This document shows positions 8,204 to 16,647 of a DNA stretch of 28,328 nucleotides, in pieces (within the stretch, counting starts at the first letter, position 1; each line of letters starts with the position of its first letter). Source of the stretch: a bacterium (lineage in GTDB: Bacteria > Cyanobacteriota > Vampirovibrionia > Gastranaerophilales > UBA9971); NCBI GenBank assembly GCA_037147175.1, contig JBAWVS010000028.1, positions 1 to 28,328 on the forward strand. The letters are read 5' to 3'. The position numbers and the translations under genes are program-made. The notes beneath the pieces are model-generated. The model saw only the letters and a list, made by a program, of their open reading frames with translations, ran no database searches and was not told where the DNA came from.

Positions 8204-9649
8204 ATGAAAAGTAAAATTTTAATTTTAAGTATAGCTTTATTATTATTGAATACTCCGGCTTTTAGCGTTGCTAAGCCAAATGAAAAACAACCTTCTAAGT
8301 CGGATAAATCAGCTCCTGTTTCGCAGGAAAAAGATAACTCTAAAAGCAAAGAACAATCCGCTAAAATCAATGGTTCAGTAAGCGATTACAGAACAGAAGT
8401 TGTAAATATTGACTGGTGGGGAAAATTTAGCGATCCTGTTTTGTCAGGTTATATTTCTAAAGCTTTACAGGCAAACCATGATATAAAAATAGCAGGATTG
8501 AGGGTTTCTGAGTATCAACAAATTGTAAATATTGCTTTCGGGCATGAACTTCCATCATTGAGTATAGGCTCAAATTCGACAGTACAAGGGTATTCAAAAA
8601 ATTATATTCCGTTATTTTCAGGAACTATACAAAATTACACTTTCCCGTTAAGTGCTTCTTATGAACTGGATATTTGGAGAAAAAACAGGGACAAAACTCT
8701 TTCTCAAAAAAAACAGCTTGAAGCTATAGGTTATGATGAAAAAGCTGCATTGATTTCTATTGTGTCAGAAGTGGCATCGGTTTATTTAAATATATTAACT
8801 ACAAATAGTGATATAAGCCTTCAAAAACAAATTGTGGAACTTAAAAGCGAAAAGCTAAAATTAATTCAGACAAGATTAGATGCAGGCGTTACTACCTATG
8901 ATGATGTCATTGCAGGCGAAAAAGCTCTTACTGATGCAAAGGTCGCACTTAACGAATATGAAAAAAATCTTGGTATTTTAAAAACGGCTCTGGCAGTTCT
9001 CACAGGCGACAGTCCTGACAATATTGCAGAGATGAAATTTGGCAATATTAACAATATAGACTCTTTTTCTAACCTTACAGACAAAGTAAAATCCGATAAA
9101 ATTCTTAAAAGACCTGATATTTTAAAGGCTGAAGCACAGCTTCAGAAGGCAAAAATCGATGTAACTATTGCACGTAAAGAATATTTGCCTGATATAACTC
9201 TTACAGGTCAGGCAGGATTTAATTCAAAAACTTTCAGCAAAGTTTTTGACAGCAACAGTTTTACATACGGATTTGGCGGCAATATCCTTGAGTCAGTATT
9301 TTCAGGCGGACAAAAAAAAGCAATGCTGAAATCCAAAAAATATTTGTATGATCAAATGCTTGAAAATTATCAAAACTCAATCATTGTTTCATTAAAAGAA
9401 GTTAATGATGCTTTGTTAAAAGTAAAAACAAGCAAACAAAAAAATGAAGACTACCTCAAAAAGTTAAATCTTGAAAAAGATAATATAAAGCTTACAGATG
9501 CCAGATATGAAGCAGGTGCTATTTCTTATTTGGATACACTTGATCCGAAAGAAAAACTGATTTCTATACAAAAAGATCAGCTTCAATCAAAAACCGAATA
9601 TATTATAAACAATTTCAGCCTTTATAAAGCACTTGGAGCTAATTTTTAG
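8204..9649 (+). CDS. Outer-membrane efflux protein, TolC/NodT family
   Basis: This 481-residue protein begins with a signal peptide (about residues 1-22, basic start then ILILSIALLLL). Typical NodT/OprM features follow: WWGKFSDPVL near residue 69, YELDIWRKNRD near 153, and RLDAGVTTYDDV, then KRPDILKAEAQLQKAKIDV in the second structural repeat. It should form a trimeric outer-membrane channel for a tripartite efflux or type I secretion system. No inner-membrane pump or adaptor is in this window. A Lys/Ser-rich linker at about 25-60 precedes the barrel. Its stop overlaps the convergent gene by 11 bases. Confidence 0.9.
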   Translation: MKSKILILSIALLLLNTPAFSVAKPNEKQPSKSDKSAPVSQEKDNSKSKEQSAKINGSVSDYRTEVVNIDWWGKFSDPVLSGYISKALQANHDIKIAGLRVSEYQQIVNIAFGHELPSLSIGSNSTVQGYSKNYIPLFSGTIQNYTFPLSASYELDIWRKNRDKTLSQKKQLEAIGYDEKAALISIVSEVASVYLNILTTNSDISLQKQIVELKSEKLKLIQTRLDAGVTTYDDVIAGEKALTDAKVALNEYEKNLGILKTALAVLTGDSPDNIAEMKFGNINNIDSFSNLTDKVKSDKILKRPDILKAEAQLQKAKIDVTIARKEYLPDITLTGQAGFNSKTFSKVFDSNSFTYGFGGNILESVFSGGQKKAMLKSKKYLYDQMLENYQNSIIVSLKEVNDALLKVKTSKQKNEDYLKKLNLEKDNIKLTDARYEAGAISYLDTLDPKEKLISIQKDQLQSKTEYIINNFSLYKALGANF

Positions 9650-10034
9650 GTTTTGAAAATTTGTTCAAAATATCTTTTGCATCCAATCTTTCTTTTTCTA
9701 TTTTCATTTTATTATTGATACAGGAAAATAATGATTTTATTAAATTTAGATTAGTACTATTATTCTCATTAATAGCTAGATAATCAAAAACGACTTTTTG
9801 CTTTCCATTTAAACTCTGAACTTTTGTAGTTGCTTTAATGGAAGGGTTTCCACGCACTTTACCTAAAGTTACATTAATTATGTTTAAAAATCCGTTTGAT
9901 CTTAGGCCTTCTATCTGTTCTTCAATCACTCTAGCGGCAGCTGTAGTTTTATAGAGCTTTTGAACTGCTTTGCTTAAATATACCTCTGATCCAAAGCCTA
10001 CTTTCTTTGAATAATTAGGTGTGGTGATGCTCAT
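9639..10034 (-). CDS. Small hypothetical protein with YSKK-GFG N-terminus
   Basis: The 131-residue product has no recognised domain. Its N-terminus (NYSKKVGFGSEVYLSK, about 7-22) matches that of the neighbouring gene at 10080-10432 (KYSKKEVGFGTTIKLSK), so the two are paralogues. The rest is Lys/Asn-rich and soluble. GAAAGGGAA upstream of the ATG serves as ribosome-binding site. Short proteins with this kind of GFG start are, as I recall, common in gut Melainabacteria; their function is unknown. Confidence 0.6.
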   Translation of the reverse strand: MSITTPNYSKKVGFGSEVYLSKAVQKLYKTTAAARVIEEQIEGLRSNGFLNIINVTLGKVRGNPSIKATTKVQSLNGKQKVVFDYLAINENNSTNLNLIKSLFSCINNKMKIEKERLDAKDILNKFSKPKN

Positions 10035-10079
10035 TTGCTGTTCCCTTTCTTTTTTGATTTTTAAATCCTTGAATAATTT

Positions 10080-10432
10080 TTATAATTTAGTTTTTTTCAA
10101 GGTATTTTGGTAAATGCTTTCTATCTTATTTGCCGTATTACTAAAAATCCTGTTAACTTTAGGTATAATTATAAGTTCCTCAGAGTTTCTTTTTATACTT
10201 CCGTAATAGCCTATAAAGTCTTTGTGTATTTCAAGAACAATTTTTTTCCGTCATTTTTTGCAGCTTCTATGATTTTATTGATTGCATTTGTAGTTTTCGG
10301 TTTTTTTTCAAGAAGCAATTTGATATTTTTTGACAATTTAATAGTTGTGCCAAATCCTACTTCTTTTTTAGAATATTTAGTTTGAGCAAAATTTTGTTGT
10401 GTAGGGATTGATTTGACTGAATTTACGTTCAT
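10080..10432 (-). pseudogene. Paralogue of the preceding small gene, frameshifted at a 7-A tract
   Basis: The intact frame from 10432 runs 73 codons to a stop at 10211. The -1 frame continues from the A7 tract (T7 at 10241-10247 on the plus strand) as a further 50 or so codons (IHKDFIGYYGSIKRNSEELI and on) to TAA at 10080. Together they give about 118 residues, close to the 131 of the paralogue. Either a single A was lost, or the gene is expressed through slippage on A7. The N-terminus is normal, so the break is recent or tolerated. Confidence 0.6.
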
Positions 10433-10506
10433 AAATTGCTCCTTATACTTTTAATTTTTTATATTAAATTTATCACTATTTATTTAACGTTCGTGAAAAA
10501 GAAAAT

Positions 10507-10561
10507 TGACAGTTTCGCATTGAAATCGCAACACTTTGTTACAATCGTTAAATAACGAAAG
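10507..10561 (+). mobile_element. Insertion-sequence end, right inverted copy
   Basis: This is the exact inverted copy of 1-55. It contains TTGACA and TACAAT-like elements (too far apart to pair) and ends next to GGAGC, the ribosome-binding site of the short ORF at 10573. Confidence 0.7.
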
Positions 10562-10572
10562 GAGCAAAGTAA

Positions 10573-10641
10573 ATGACAGAAGTAAAAAGAGGGCATTTGA
10601 CAGAAGAAGAAAGAGACTTAATAACTATTTACAAAAATTAA
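10573..10641 (+). pseudogene. Transposase N-terminal remnant, possibly IS30 type
   Basis: The 22-codon frame MTEVKRGHLTEEERDLITIY begins after AAAGGAGC and ends early at TAA. The HLTEEER motif resembles the start of the first helix-turn-helix in IS30-family transposases, which normally continue for about 300 residues; nothing downstream continues it before murQ. It shares its upstream 55 bases with the window's left edge, where an intact copy may lie outside. Confidence 0.5.
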
Positions 10642-10728
10642 TAATTTTTTATAACAAAAATTTTAAAGCAATAAATATTTACTTTAAAATATAATTTAAT
10701 AACTTTTAAAAAAATTAGTGATGGATTT

Positions 10729-11628
10729 ATGCAAAAGATTATAAATACGGAAAAAAGAAACCCTGCTTCAATAAATATAGACATTGTTTCTACGAAAGAA
10801 ATTATTAATATTATTAACAAAGAAGATTTTAAAGTTGCAGAGTCTATAAAAAAAGAACATGACAAAATTGAACAAGCTGTTGATATGATTTCAGAAGCTT
10901 TTTTGCAGGGCGGAAATCTTTTATATTTTGGCGCGGGTACAAGCGGAAGACTGGGTGTTCTTGATGCTTCCGAATGCCCTCCGACATTCGGCGTAAGCCC
11001 TGAAATGGTCAGAGGCTACATTGCAGGAGGCGACAAAGCTTTAAGAACAGCAGTTGAAGGCGCTGAAGATTCTTTTGATTCAGGTGTTTCAGATTTACTA
11101 AATTCTTGTGCAAAATCAAATGATGTTGTTGCAGGAATTTCTGCAAGCGGTAATGCACCTTATGTGCTGGGAGTTTTAAGCAAAGCAAGAGATTTAAACA
11201 TAAAAACCATTGCAATAGCATGCAATAAAGAAGCAAAAATTAAAAAGCTGTCGGATGTATTTATCTGTCCGGAAGTTGGAGAAGAAGTTATAACCGGTTC
11301 AACAAGAATGAAATCCGGCACAGCGCAAAAAATGATATTGAACATGCTTTCTACTGCATCCATGATTAAAATAGGCAAGACTTATGAGAATTTCATGGTG
11401 GATGTCCAGCCAACAAACAGTAAATTAAAAGACAGAGCTGCAAGGATTGTTTCTGAGATTGCAGATATAACCTATCAGGAAGCTCAAGATCTTCTTGAAA
11501 AATCAAATTATCGGGTAAAACCTGCTATAGTAATGTCATTGCTAAATTTATCGTATAATGAAACTGAAAAAATTCTAAAAAAACATAACGGACGATTAAG
11601 AGACACATTAATGGACAAAACAAAATGA
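10729..11628 (+). CDS. murQ: N-acetylmuramic acid 6-phosphate etherase MurQ
   Basis: MurQ cleaves the lactyl ether of MurNAc-6-phosphate to give GlcNAc-6-phosphate and D-lactate in cell-wall recycling. The 299 residues form a SIS domain: GAGTSGRLGVLDASECPPTF (68-87), and GISASGNAPYV near 135. Glu82 (SECPPT) and Glu113 (EGAED) match the E. coli catalytic Glu83 and Glu114. GSTRMKSGTAQKM and a C-terminal UBA-like helical region follow. The length is normal. It overlaps crcB by 4 bases (ATGA), so the two are co-translated. Confidence 0.95.
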   Translation: MQKIINTEKRNPASINIDIVSTKEIINIINKEDFKVAESIKKEHDKIEQAVDMISEAFLQGGNLLYFGAGTSGRLGVLDASECPPTFGVSPEMVRGYIAGGDKALRTAVEGAEDSFDSGVSDLLNSCAKSNDVVAGISASGNAPYVLGVLSKARDLNIKTIAIACNKEAKIKKLSDVFICPEVGEEVITGSTRMKSGTAQKMILNMLSTASMIKIGKTYENFMVDVQPTNSKLKDRAARIVSEIADITYQEAQDLLEKSNYRVKPAIVMSLLNLSYNETEKILKKHNGRLRDTLMDKTK

Positions 11629-12011
11629 TTGGACTTTTATTAATTGCATTAGGCGGGGCTTTAGGATCAGTATTAAGATTTGGAGTTATCACGCTGACTT
11701 ATAAATTTTTTGACATTCATTTCCCCTGGGGAACTATTTTTGCAAACCTTACAGGATGTTTTGTTATAGGAGTTATATGGGCAATTTTAGATACTTTTGA
11801 CGAGCCTAAAAATCTTAAACTTTTTCTTATCACAGGATTGCTGGGAGGTTTTACAACATTTTCCAGTTTTGCCCTCGAAAATTTCAACATGCTGCGCGCA
11901 GGAGAAATTAAATTAGTCGCGGCAAATGTCTTAATCAGCAATATTGCAGGAATTTTCCTTGTGTTTATCGGGTATTACCTTACAAAACAATTCCTTCAGT
12001 ATTCAAAATAA
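11625..12011 (+). CDS. crcB: Fluoride ion channel CrcB/FluC
   Basis: This 128-residue membrane protein has four hydrophobic helices (about 3-22, 36-57, 66-84, 99-121). GGALGSVLRF (10-19), GTIFANLTGCF (36-46, with the pore Asn41) and GLLGGFTTFSSFALE (71-85, with the Phe residues of the fluoride track) are diagnostic. It works as a dual-topology dimer exporting F-. Only one copy is present, as expected for a homodimer. No fluoride riboswitch is recognised upstream of murQ. The pairing with murQ is by overlap only. Confidence 0.94.
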   Translation: MIGLLLIALGGALGSVLRFGVITLTYKFFDIHFPWGTIFANLTGCFVIGVIWAILDTFDEPKNLKLFLITGLLGGFTTFSSFALENFNMLRAGEIKLVAANVLISNIAGIFLVFIGYYLTKQFLQYSK

Positions 12012-12023
12012 CGAGATAGACTC

Positions 12024-13337
12024 TTAAAGTTTTTTTAATTTCGCTATGAAAAAACCGTCAATATTATGCCTTGATTGCAGGATTTGAATATAGCCTTCAT
12101 TGTTGAGTCCTTCGTCTTTCAACCGAATATATTTTGATATATCCTCAAAAGCAAAATCTTTGTTAGTCTTCAAAAATTCTTCAATTAAAAGCAAGTTTTC
12201 TTCCTGTTCAATACTGCAAGTGCTATAAACAAGGCTTCCTCCTTCTTTAAGCAGCTCTGAAACATTTTTAAGAATATTAAGCTGAATTTCTGTCAGATTT
12301 TTTATGTCTTTTGGCGTTCTTTTCCAGCGAGCATCGGGTCTTTTAACTAAAACACCCGTATTGGAACATGGCGCATCAATTAAAATTTTGTCATATTTGT
12401 TTAAATCTGAAAAACTTACAGCATCGGCCAAAACAGTCTTTACGCATTTTATGCCGAGTCTTGTGCTGTTTTCTTCGATTTTTTTCAGTCTTTCTTTGCT
12501 TATATCAACGGCAATAATTTCTCCTGAATTATTAATCAAGGCGGCTATATGCGCAGTTTTTCCTCCGGGTGCGGCACAAAGATCCAAAATTCTTTCGCCA
12601 TGCTGTGGGTCAAGAACTTTTGCGACAAGTGAAGAAGATTCTCCCTGCACAGCCCAGAATCCTTCTTTGTAACCTGCTATTTTTTTAATATTTCCGGGAC
12701 TTTTAAGTATTAAACACTCATTAGAAACAAGGCTTTCCTCAAATTCAATATTATTTTCCGTTAACAACTGCATAACTTCTGATTTTGATGTTTGCAAAGT
12801 GTTTATTCTTATTGAAATAACAGGAATTTTGTTATTAAACTCGCATATTTTAATCGTTTCATCGATACCGTAAGTTTCTATCCATCTTTCAACCAGCCAT
12901 GCCGGATGAGAAAATTTTATACTAATTGCTTCGCAAGGATTTTCTTCCTGTTCAGGAAACTTAATTTCATCTCTTTTCCTTAAAAAATTGCGCAAAACAG
13001 CATTAACAAATTTTGATGAATTTTTATCATAAATTTTTGAAATTTCTACATAACTGTTTATTACGGCATAATCAGGACTTTTCAGAAATTCCAATTCATA
13101 AACAGCTGCTCTTAAGATATTTTTAACAGGAGGTGAAAGTTTTTTTAAGGGTCGTGAAGAAACCTTCTCAATAAAAAAATCCAGAGTGAGTTTTAACTTA
13201 ACCGCTCCGGCCGTCAGGTTTATTAATTCTGAAATACTGCTGACTTTATTTGCATAAGAATTTATAACTTCATCAGAAGTCTTATTTTGTTCAAGTATTT
13301 TTATTAAGCTTTTTACGGCTGATAATCTTACGTCCAT
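12024..13337 (-). CDS. rsmB: 16S rRNA (cytosine-967-C5)-methyltransferase RsmB
   Basis: The 437 residues comprise a NusB-like RNA-binding domain (about 1-125), a linker/N1 region, and an AdoMet-dependent methyltransferase domain (about 225-437). ILDLCAAPGGKTAHIAAL (250-267) binds AdoMet; DAPCSNTG (321-328, Cys324) and STCSIEQEEN (372-381, Cys374) supply the two m5C cysteines. The C-terminal DGFFIAKLKK is the normal family ending. It converges on crcB with 12 bases between the stops and diverges from the FlhA-like gene. Confidence 0.94.
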   Translation of the reverse strand: MDVRLSAVKSLIKILEQNKTSDEVINSYANKVSSISELINLTAGAVKLKLTLDFFIEKVSSRPLKKLSPPVKNILRAAVYELEFLKSPDYAVINSYVEISKIYDKNSSKFVNAVLRNFLRKRDEIKFPEQEENPCEAISIKFSHPAWLVERWIETYGIDETIKICEFNNKIPVISIRINTLQTSKSEVMQLLTENNIEFEESLVSNECLILKSPGNIKKIAGYKEGFWAVQGESSSLVAKVLDPQHGERILDLCAAPGGKTAHIAALINNSGEIIAVDISKERLKKIEENSTRLGIKCVKTVLADAVSFSDLNKYDKILIDAPCSNTGVLVKRPDARWKRTPKDIKNLTEIQLNILKNVSELLKEGGSLVYSTCSIEQEENLLLIEEFLKTNKDFAFEDISKYIRLKDEGLNNEGYIQILQSRHNIDGFFIAKLKKL

Positions 13338-13520
13338 ATGTTTAGAGATGTAGCTTTCGACATTTTTTATTCTATTATCTTTGTTATTACACAGTAATTC
13401 TGTAAAATAATGTAATTAATTATAAATCACTCGATTTAATTTTAACAGGTTTTAAATACTGCATAATTCGGATAAAATAAAATTATAAAAACGTAAATTA
13501 GCTTTTGTAAGGTATTTAAA

Positions 13521-15056
13521 ATGTTTGATGAATCCAGATTTGAATATGTTGTTAAAGCCTGTCCAAGCGAAGATACTGAAGCGCTTGAAGAACTGTTAAA
13601 TTCTATGTCTGTTGAAGGCTGGGAATTATATTCAATGAATGAAGCAGAAGGAGAAGAAGGATTTCAGTATAATTGTATATTTTCAAGGCAGGCATCTGAT
13701 TCTTTTGGAGAAGATGATGATATCGCACAGGTAGGACACTTTAAGTCAAGAATGGAAAAGCTTTTTCACTATAAAGACGATCCTTATGAGCAAGCAAAAT
13801 CTCTTCAGGAACAACTGCGGCAAAAAAATGAAAGAGTAAATGAAATAAAACAAATGCTTGATTCAAATTCCATTGATATTGATAGAGAAAGCATCAATAA
13901 AGAAATTTCCGAAAAACTTGCAGAACGCAATATTCTTAAGAATAAATTTGCTGAAATACTTTCTCCTGTAAACATGTACGAACGAATAAATCAGGATATT
14001 CTCACAGTAGTAGTCAGTGAGGAATTAGTAGATTTAATTGACACTGAAAAAAACGGAGAACTTATACTGGAAAGTGTTCGACTGAGACAGACCTTAACAG
14101 ACAAACTCGGGTATGTAATTCCTGCTATACGATTTATAAGCTCTGATGAATTGACAGAAAATCAGTACAGAATTAATATAAGAAAATTTAAAGCACTTTC
14201 AGGAATAGCTTATCCCGGATACAGGCTGTTTACAGCGGGGCAGGCTAATATTGAGAAAAAGCCCAGAGGAGCAATAGACTCTATTGATCCGATTACTGGT
14301 CAAAAAGTATTCTGGATAGAAGAAGGTAAAACTAAAAGTTACTGGGATAAAGGTTTAACAATATCTCAAGTTATTAGTATGCATCTTGAATTTGTTGTAT
14401 GTAAATATATTGAAGAAATTATATCTTATGGCGAAATTCTCAATTATATAAGCCTTCTTGGAGATGAGAATCTTTTTCTCGCCGAAGAACTCATACAAGA
14501 AGCAGTTACTCTAGGCGATTTACGCTATATTTTTGCGAAATTATTAAGAGAAAAAATTTCCATAAAAGATATTGTATTTGTGTTTGAAAAACTTAATGAC
14601 TTGATTAAAGCAGAAGACAATACAGTTACAGAACAAAAGCAAAAAAAAGGACAAAAGACTTTTGAAGCGTCTTTTACCTCTTTTAATCAGACAAACGATC
14701 AGCTTGTAGATAATCTGAGAATTTTGATGGCAAGGCAAATTTGTAGTGATATTGCAGATTCTAATAATTTTATTTACGGAATAATTCCAACTGTTGAACA
14801 AAATACAAAGCTAAAAAAATCACTTGATAAGAAAAACAAACAGAAATATTTTATTCAAAACCACGATGTAAAAGAATTTGTAAAATTCATCTGCGAAAAA
14901 ATAAAAACTTGCGAATATGATATTTCAAATATCGCTGTTATCGTCAAGCCTGAATTAAGATTGCCTGTATTTCATCTTTTTGAACAGGAAATTACAAAAT
15001 TAAGGGTTGTTTCAGAAGATGAAATTGCTGATGAGTTTAATGTAGAAATTATTTAA
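13521..15056 (+). CDS. Soluble protein with an FlhA/SctV-type cytoplasmic domain
   Basis: The 511-residue protein has three parts. Residues 1-58 (FEYVVKA...LNSMSVEGWELYSM) look like a DUF4177-type domain. Residues about 85-145 are charged and likely coiled-coil. Residues about 160-511 follow the cytoplasmic half of FlhA/SctV export gates: KLGYVIPAIRF (195-205), NQYRINIRKF, AYPGYRLF, DPITGQKVFWIEE (256-268), then LLREKISIKDIVFVFEKL (341-358), LVDNLRILMARQIC and VIVKPELRLPVFHLFEQE. The N-terminal eight-helix membrane export domain of FlhA is absent, and no other flagellar or type III gene is near. It may act as a scaffold or chaperone-binding protein; function unknown. Confidence 0.7.
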   Translation: MFDESRFEYVVKACPSEDTEALEELLNSMSVEGWELYSMNEAEGEEGFQYNCIFSRQASDSFGEDDDIAQVGHFKSRMEKLFHYKDDPYEQAKSLQEQLRQKNERVNEIKQMLDSNSIDIDRESINKEISEKLAERNILKNKFAEILSPVNMYERINQDILTVVVSEELVDLIDTEKNGELILESVRLRQTLTDKLGYVIPAIRFISSDELTENQYRINIRKFKALSGIAYPGYRLFTAGQANIEKKPRGAIDSIDPITGQKVFWIEEGKTKSYWDKGLTISQVISMHLEFVVCKYIEEIISYGEILNYISLLGDENLFLAEELIQEAVTLGDLRYIFAKLLREKISIKDIVFVFEKLNDLIKAEDNTVTEQKQKKGQKTFEASFTSFNQTNDQLVDNLRILMARQICSDIADSNNFIYGIIPTVEQNTKLKKSLDKKNKQKYFIQNHDVKEFVKFICEKIKTCEYDISNIAVIVKPELRLPVFHLFEQEITKLRVVSEDEIADEFNVEII

Positions 15057-15146
15057 TTTTTTCTGATTCAAAATTTGCAAAACTTTTACTTCAATATAAA
15101 ATCATATTAAGTGAGTGATAATAAATATTTTTGAGAGGATTTTTGT

Positions 15147-16409
15147 ATGCAAGCCGCTATCGACATTAAAAGTCTATATTCTGACTATGTTAAAACCCTT
15201 GAAACATATATTATGTTTCGTATAAAACAGGAGATGATTAGACTCACTCCGGAGCTTAAAGCTAAAAACAGAACCCCTATAAATCTTAGTATTGGAGCGC
15301 CTACACAGGCTCCGCCAGAATTTGTAATAAATGAACTTAAAAATTGCCTTAATGAAACAGGTATTCATTCCTATTCAGTGCCAAAAGGCGAAATTTATTT
15401 TCTTGAAGCTGTTGCTCAAAGAATGAAAAAAAGATTCGGAGTTGATTTAGATCCAAAAACAGAAATATTTTCTTTAATAGGTTCAAAAGAAGGACTCTCT
15501 CATATTTTCAGATGCCTCGTAAATCCGACCTTAAATGAGAAAGAACAGGATATAATTTTGATTCCAGACCCGGGATATGCTTCTTTTAAAGAACAAATCA
15601 AGGTTATAGGAGGAAAAGCTTACTCCATTCCTCTAACATACGAAAACAACTTTATGCCTGATCTTAAAGAATTGATGAAAAAACTTGAGAATGAAGGATT
15701 TTCTCCTGACAAAGTAAAAGCTCTTGTAATAAACTACCCTAATAATCCGCTTGGGGCCACTGCAACAAGAGAATATTTGAAACAGGTTGTTGATTTTTGC
15801 AGAGAAAGAAATATTTTATTAATAAGTGACGCAGCTTATGCTGATATGTACTTTGATGATCAGGAGCCTCCTGCCAGTATTTTTGAATTCGAAGGTGCAA
15901 AAGATATTGCAATTGAATTCCACAGCCTGAGCAAGCCTTACAGCATGACGGGATGGAGAATTGGCTGGGCATGTGGAAACAAAGACGCTGTCGGAATCCT
16001 TGGTAAACTAAAATCAACTGTTGATACAGGTGTATTCAAAGCAATTCAAAAAGCATCCGCAAAAATTTTAGTTTCTGATGAAGGCGATGAATACATAAAA
16101 AAAGCTAACGCAATGTACCAGAAAAAGCAGGAAATCCTTGTAAACGGCTTTAAAGAGCTTGGATGGGATATTGAAAGTTTGATTATTCCAAAAGCAACAT
16201 TTTATTTGTGGCTGCCTATTCCTGAAAGATTCAAGGATTCAGAAGAATTTTGCCAGAAAGTGCTGGAAACTTCAGGGGTAGTAATAGTGCCGGGAACAGG
16301 CTTTGGCGACAACGGAGAAGGATTCTTCAGGCTTTCTATTGTTGCTGAGGATGATGATCTTTATAAAGTCATAGAAAGACTCAAAGAAGACGGCTTTAGC
16401 TGGAATTAA
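15147..16409 (+). CDS. Class I/II aminotransferase, LL-diaminopimelate aminotransferase-like
   Basis: This PLP enzyme has 420 residues. Lys263 in SLSKPYSMTGWRIGW is the Schiff-base lysine; NYPNNPLG (196-203), SDAAYADM (227-234, Asp228 and Tyr231) and Arg271 complete the PLP and phosphate pocket. The EFHSLSKPYSMTGWRIGW segment is close to archaeal and bacterial DapL-type enzymes, which make LL-diaminopimelate from tetrahydrodipicolinate for lysine and peptidoglycan. An aspartate or alanine aminotransferase role cannot be excluded. GAGAGG lies about 10 bases before the ATG. It is followed by a repeat whose hairpin could terminate it. Confidence 0.82.
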   Translation: MQAAIDIKSLYSDYVKTLETYIMFRIKQEMIRLTPELKAKNRTPINLSIGAPTQAPPEFVINELKNCLNETGIHSYSVPKGEIYFLEAVAQRMKKRFGVDLDPKTEIFSLIGSKEGLSHIFRCLVNPTLNEKEQDIILIPDPGYASFKEQIKVIGGKAYSIPLTYENNFMPDLKELMKKLENEGFSPDKVKALVINYPNNPLGATATREYLKQVVDFCRERNILLISDAAYADMYFDDQEPPASIFEFEGAKDIAIEFHSLSKPYSMTGWRIGWACGNKDAVGILGKLKSTVDTGVFKAIQKASAKILVSDEGDEYIKKANAMYQKKQEILVNGFKELGWDIESLIIPKATFYLWLPIPERFKDSEEFCQKVLETSGVVIVPGTGFGDNGEGFFRLSIVAEDDDLYKVIERLKEDGFSWN

Positions 16410-16439
16410 CATAATTTCAGTATTAATTATCCGAGTGCA

Positions 16440-16627
16440 TAAGAGAATTTATCGCTTAGTATTTTTGCCATGCATAAATATCTGTAATCTACGAAAAATT
16501 TTATCAGTCAGAACGAGAAATCAGCTTCAAAAATAGCTGATTTCTTTATTTTTTTGCAAACCTCGTGATACTTTTATCAAAGTGAGTGATAGTGAAGATT
16601 TGTGTTTTTATGTGTGGTTTTGATAAA
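16440..16627. repeat. Palindromic TA-flanking repeat, copy A
   Basis: Copy A includes TTATCAGTCAG (16501-16511), an 11-bp hairpin, TTTTTTTGCAAA, GTGATA.TTTTATCAAA and AGTGATAGTGAAG, and ends with the block 16602-16627, which is almost identical to 17883-17907 in copy B. The outer parts are complementary, so the whole is an imperfect palindrome. A partial extra 5' piece (TTTATCGCTTAGTAT) lies at 16449-16463. It separates the aminotransferase from the 3' end of mqsA. In copy A alone GTGAAGATT/AATCTTCAC also pair around the 3' block. Confidence 0.7.
16516..16556. terminator. Hairpin of repeat copy A, terminator-like
   Basis: An 11-bp perfect stem (AGAAATCAGCT at 16516-16526, AGCTGATTTCT at 16535-16545) is followed by TTATTTTTTT. 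It can end the aminotransferase transcript on the plus strand; the minus-strand side is less T-rich, so mqsA termination here is less certain. Confidence 0.6.
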
Positions 16628-16647
16628 ATCTTCACGTTTTGCAAAAA

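Noticed and set aside
10641-10728. Fluoride riboswitch before murQ-crcB
   Set aside because: The region is almost pure A/T and lacks the conserved riboswitch core.
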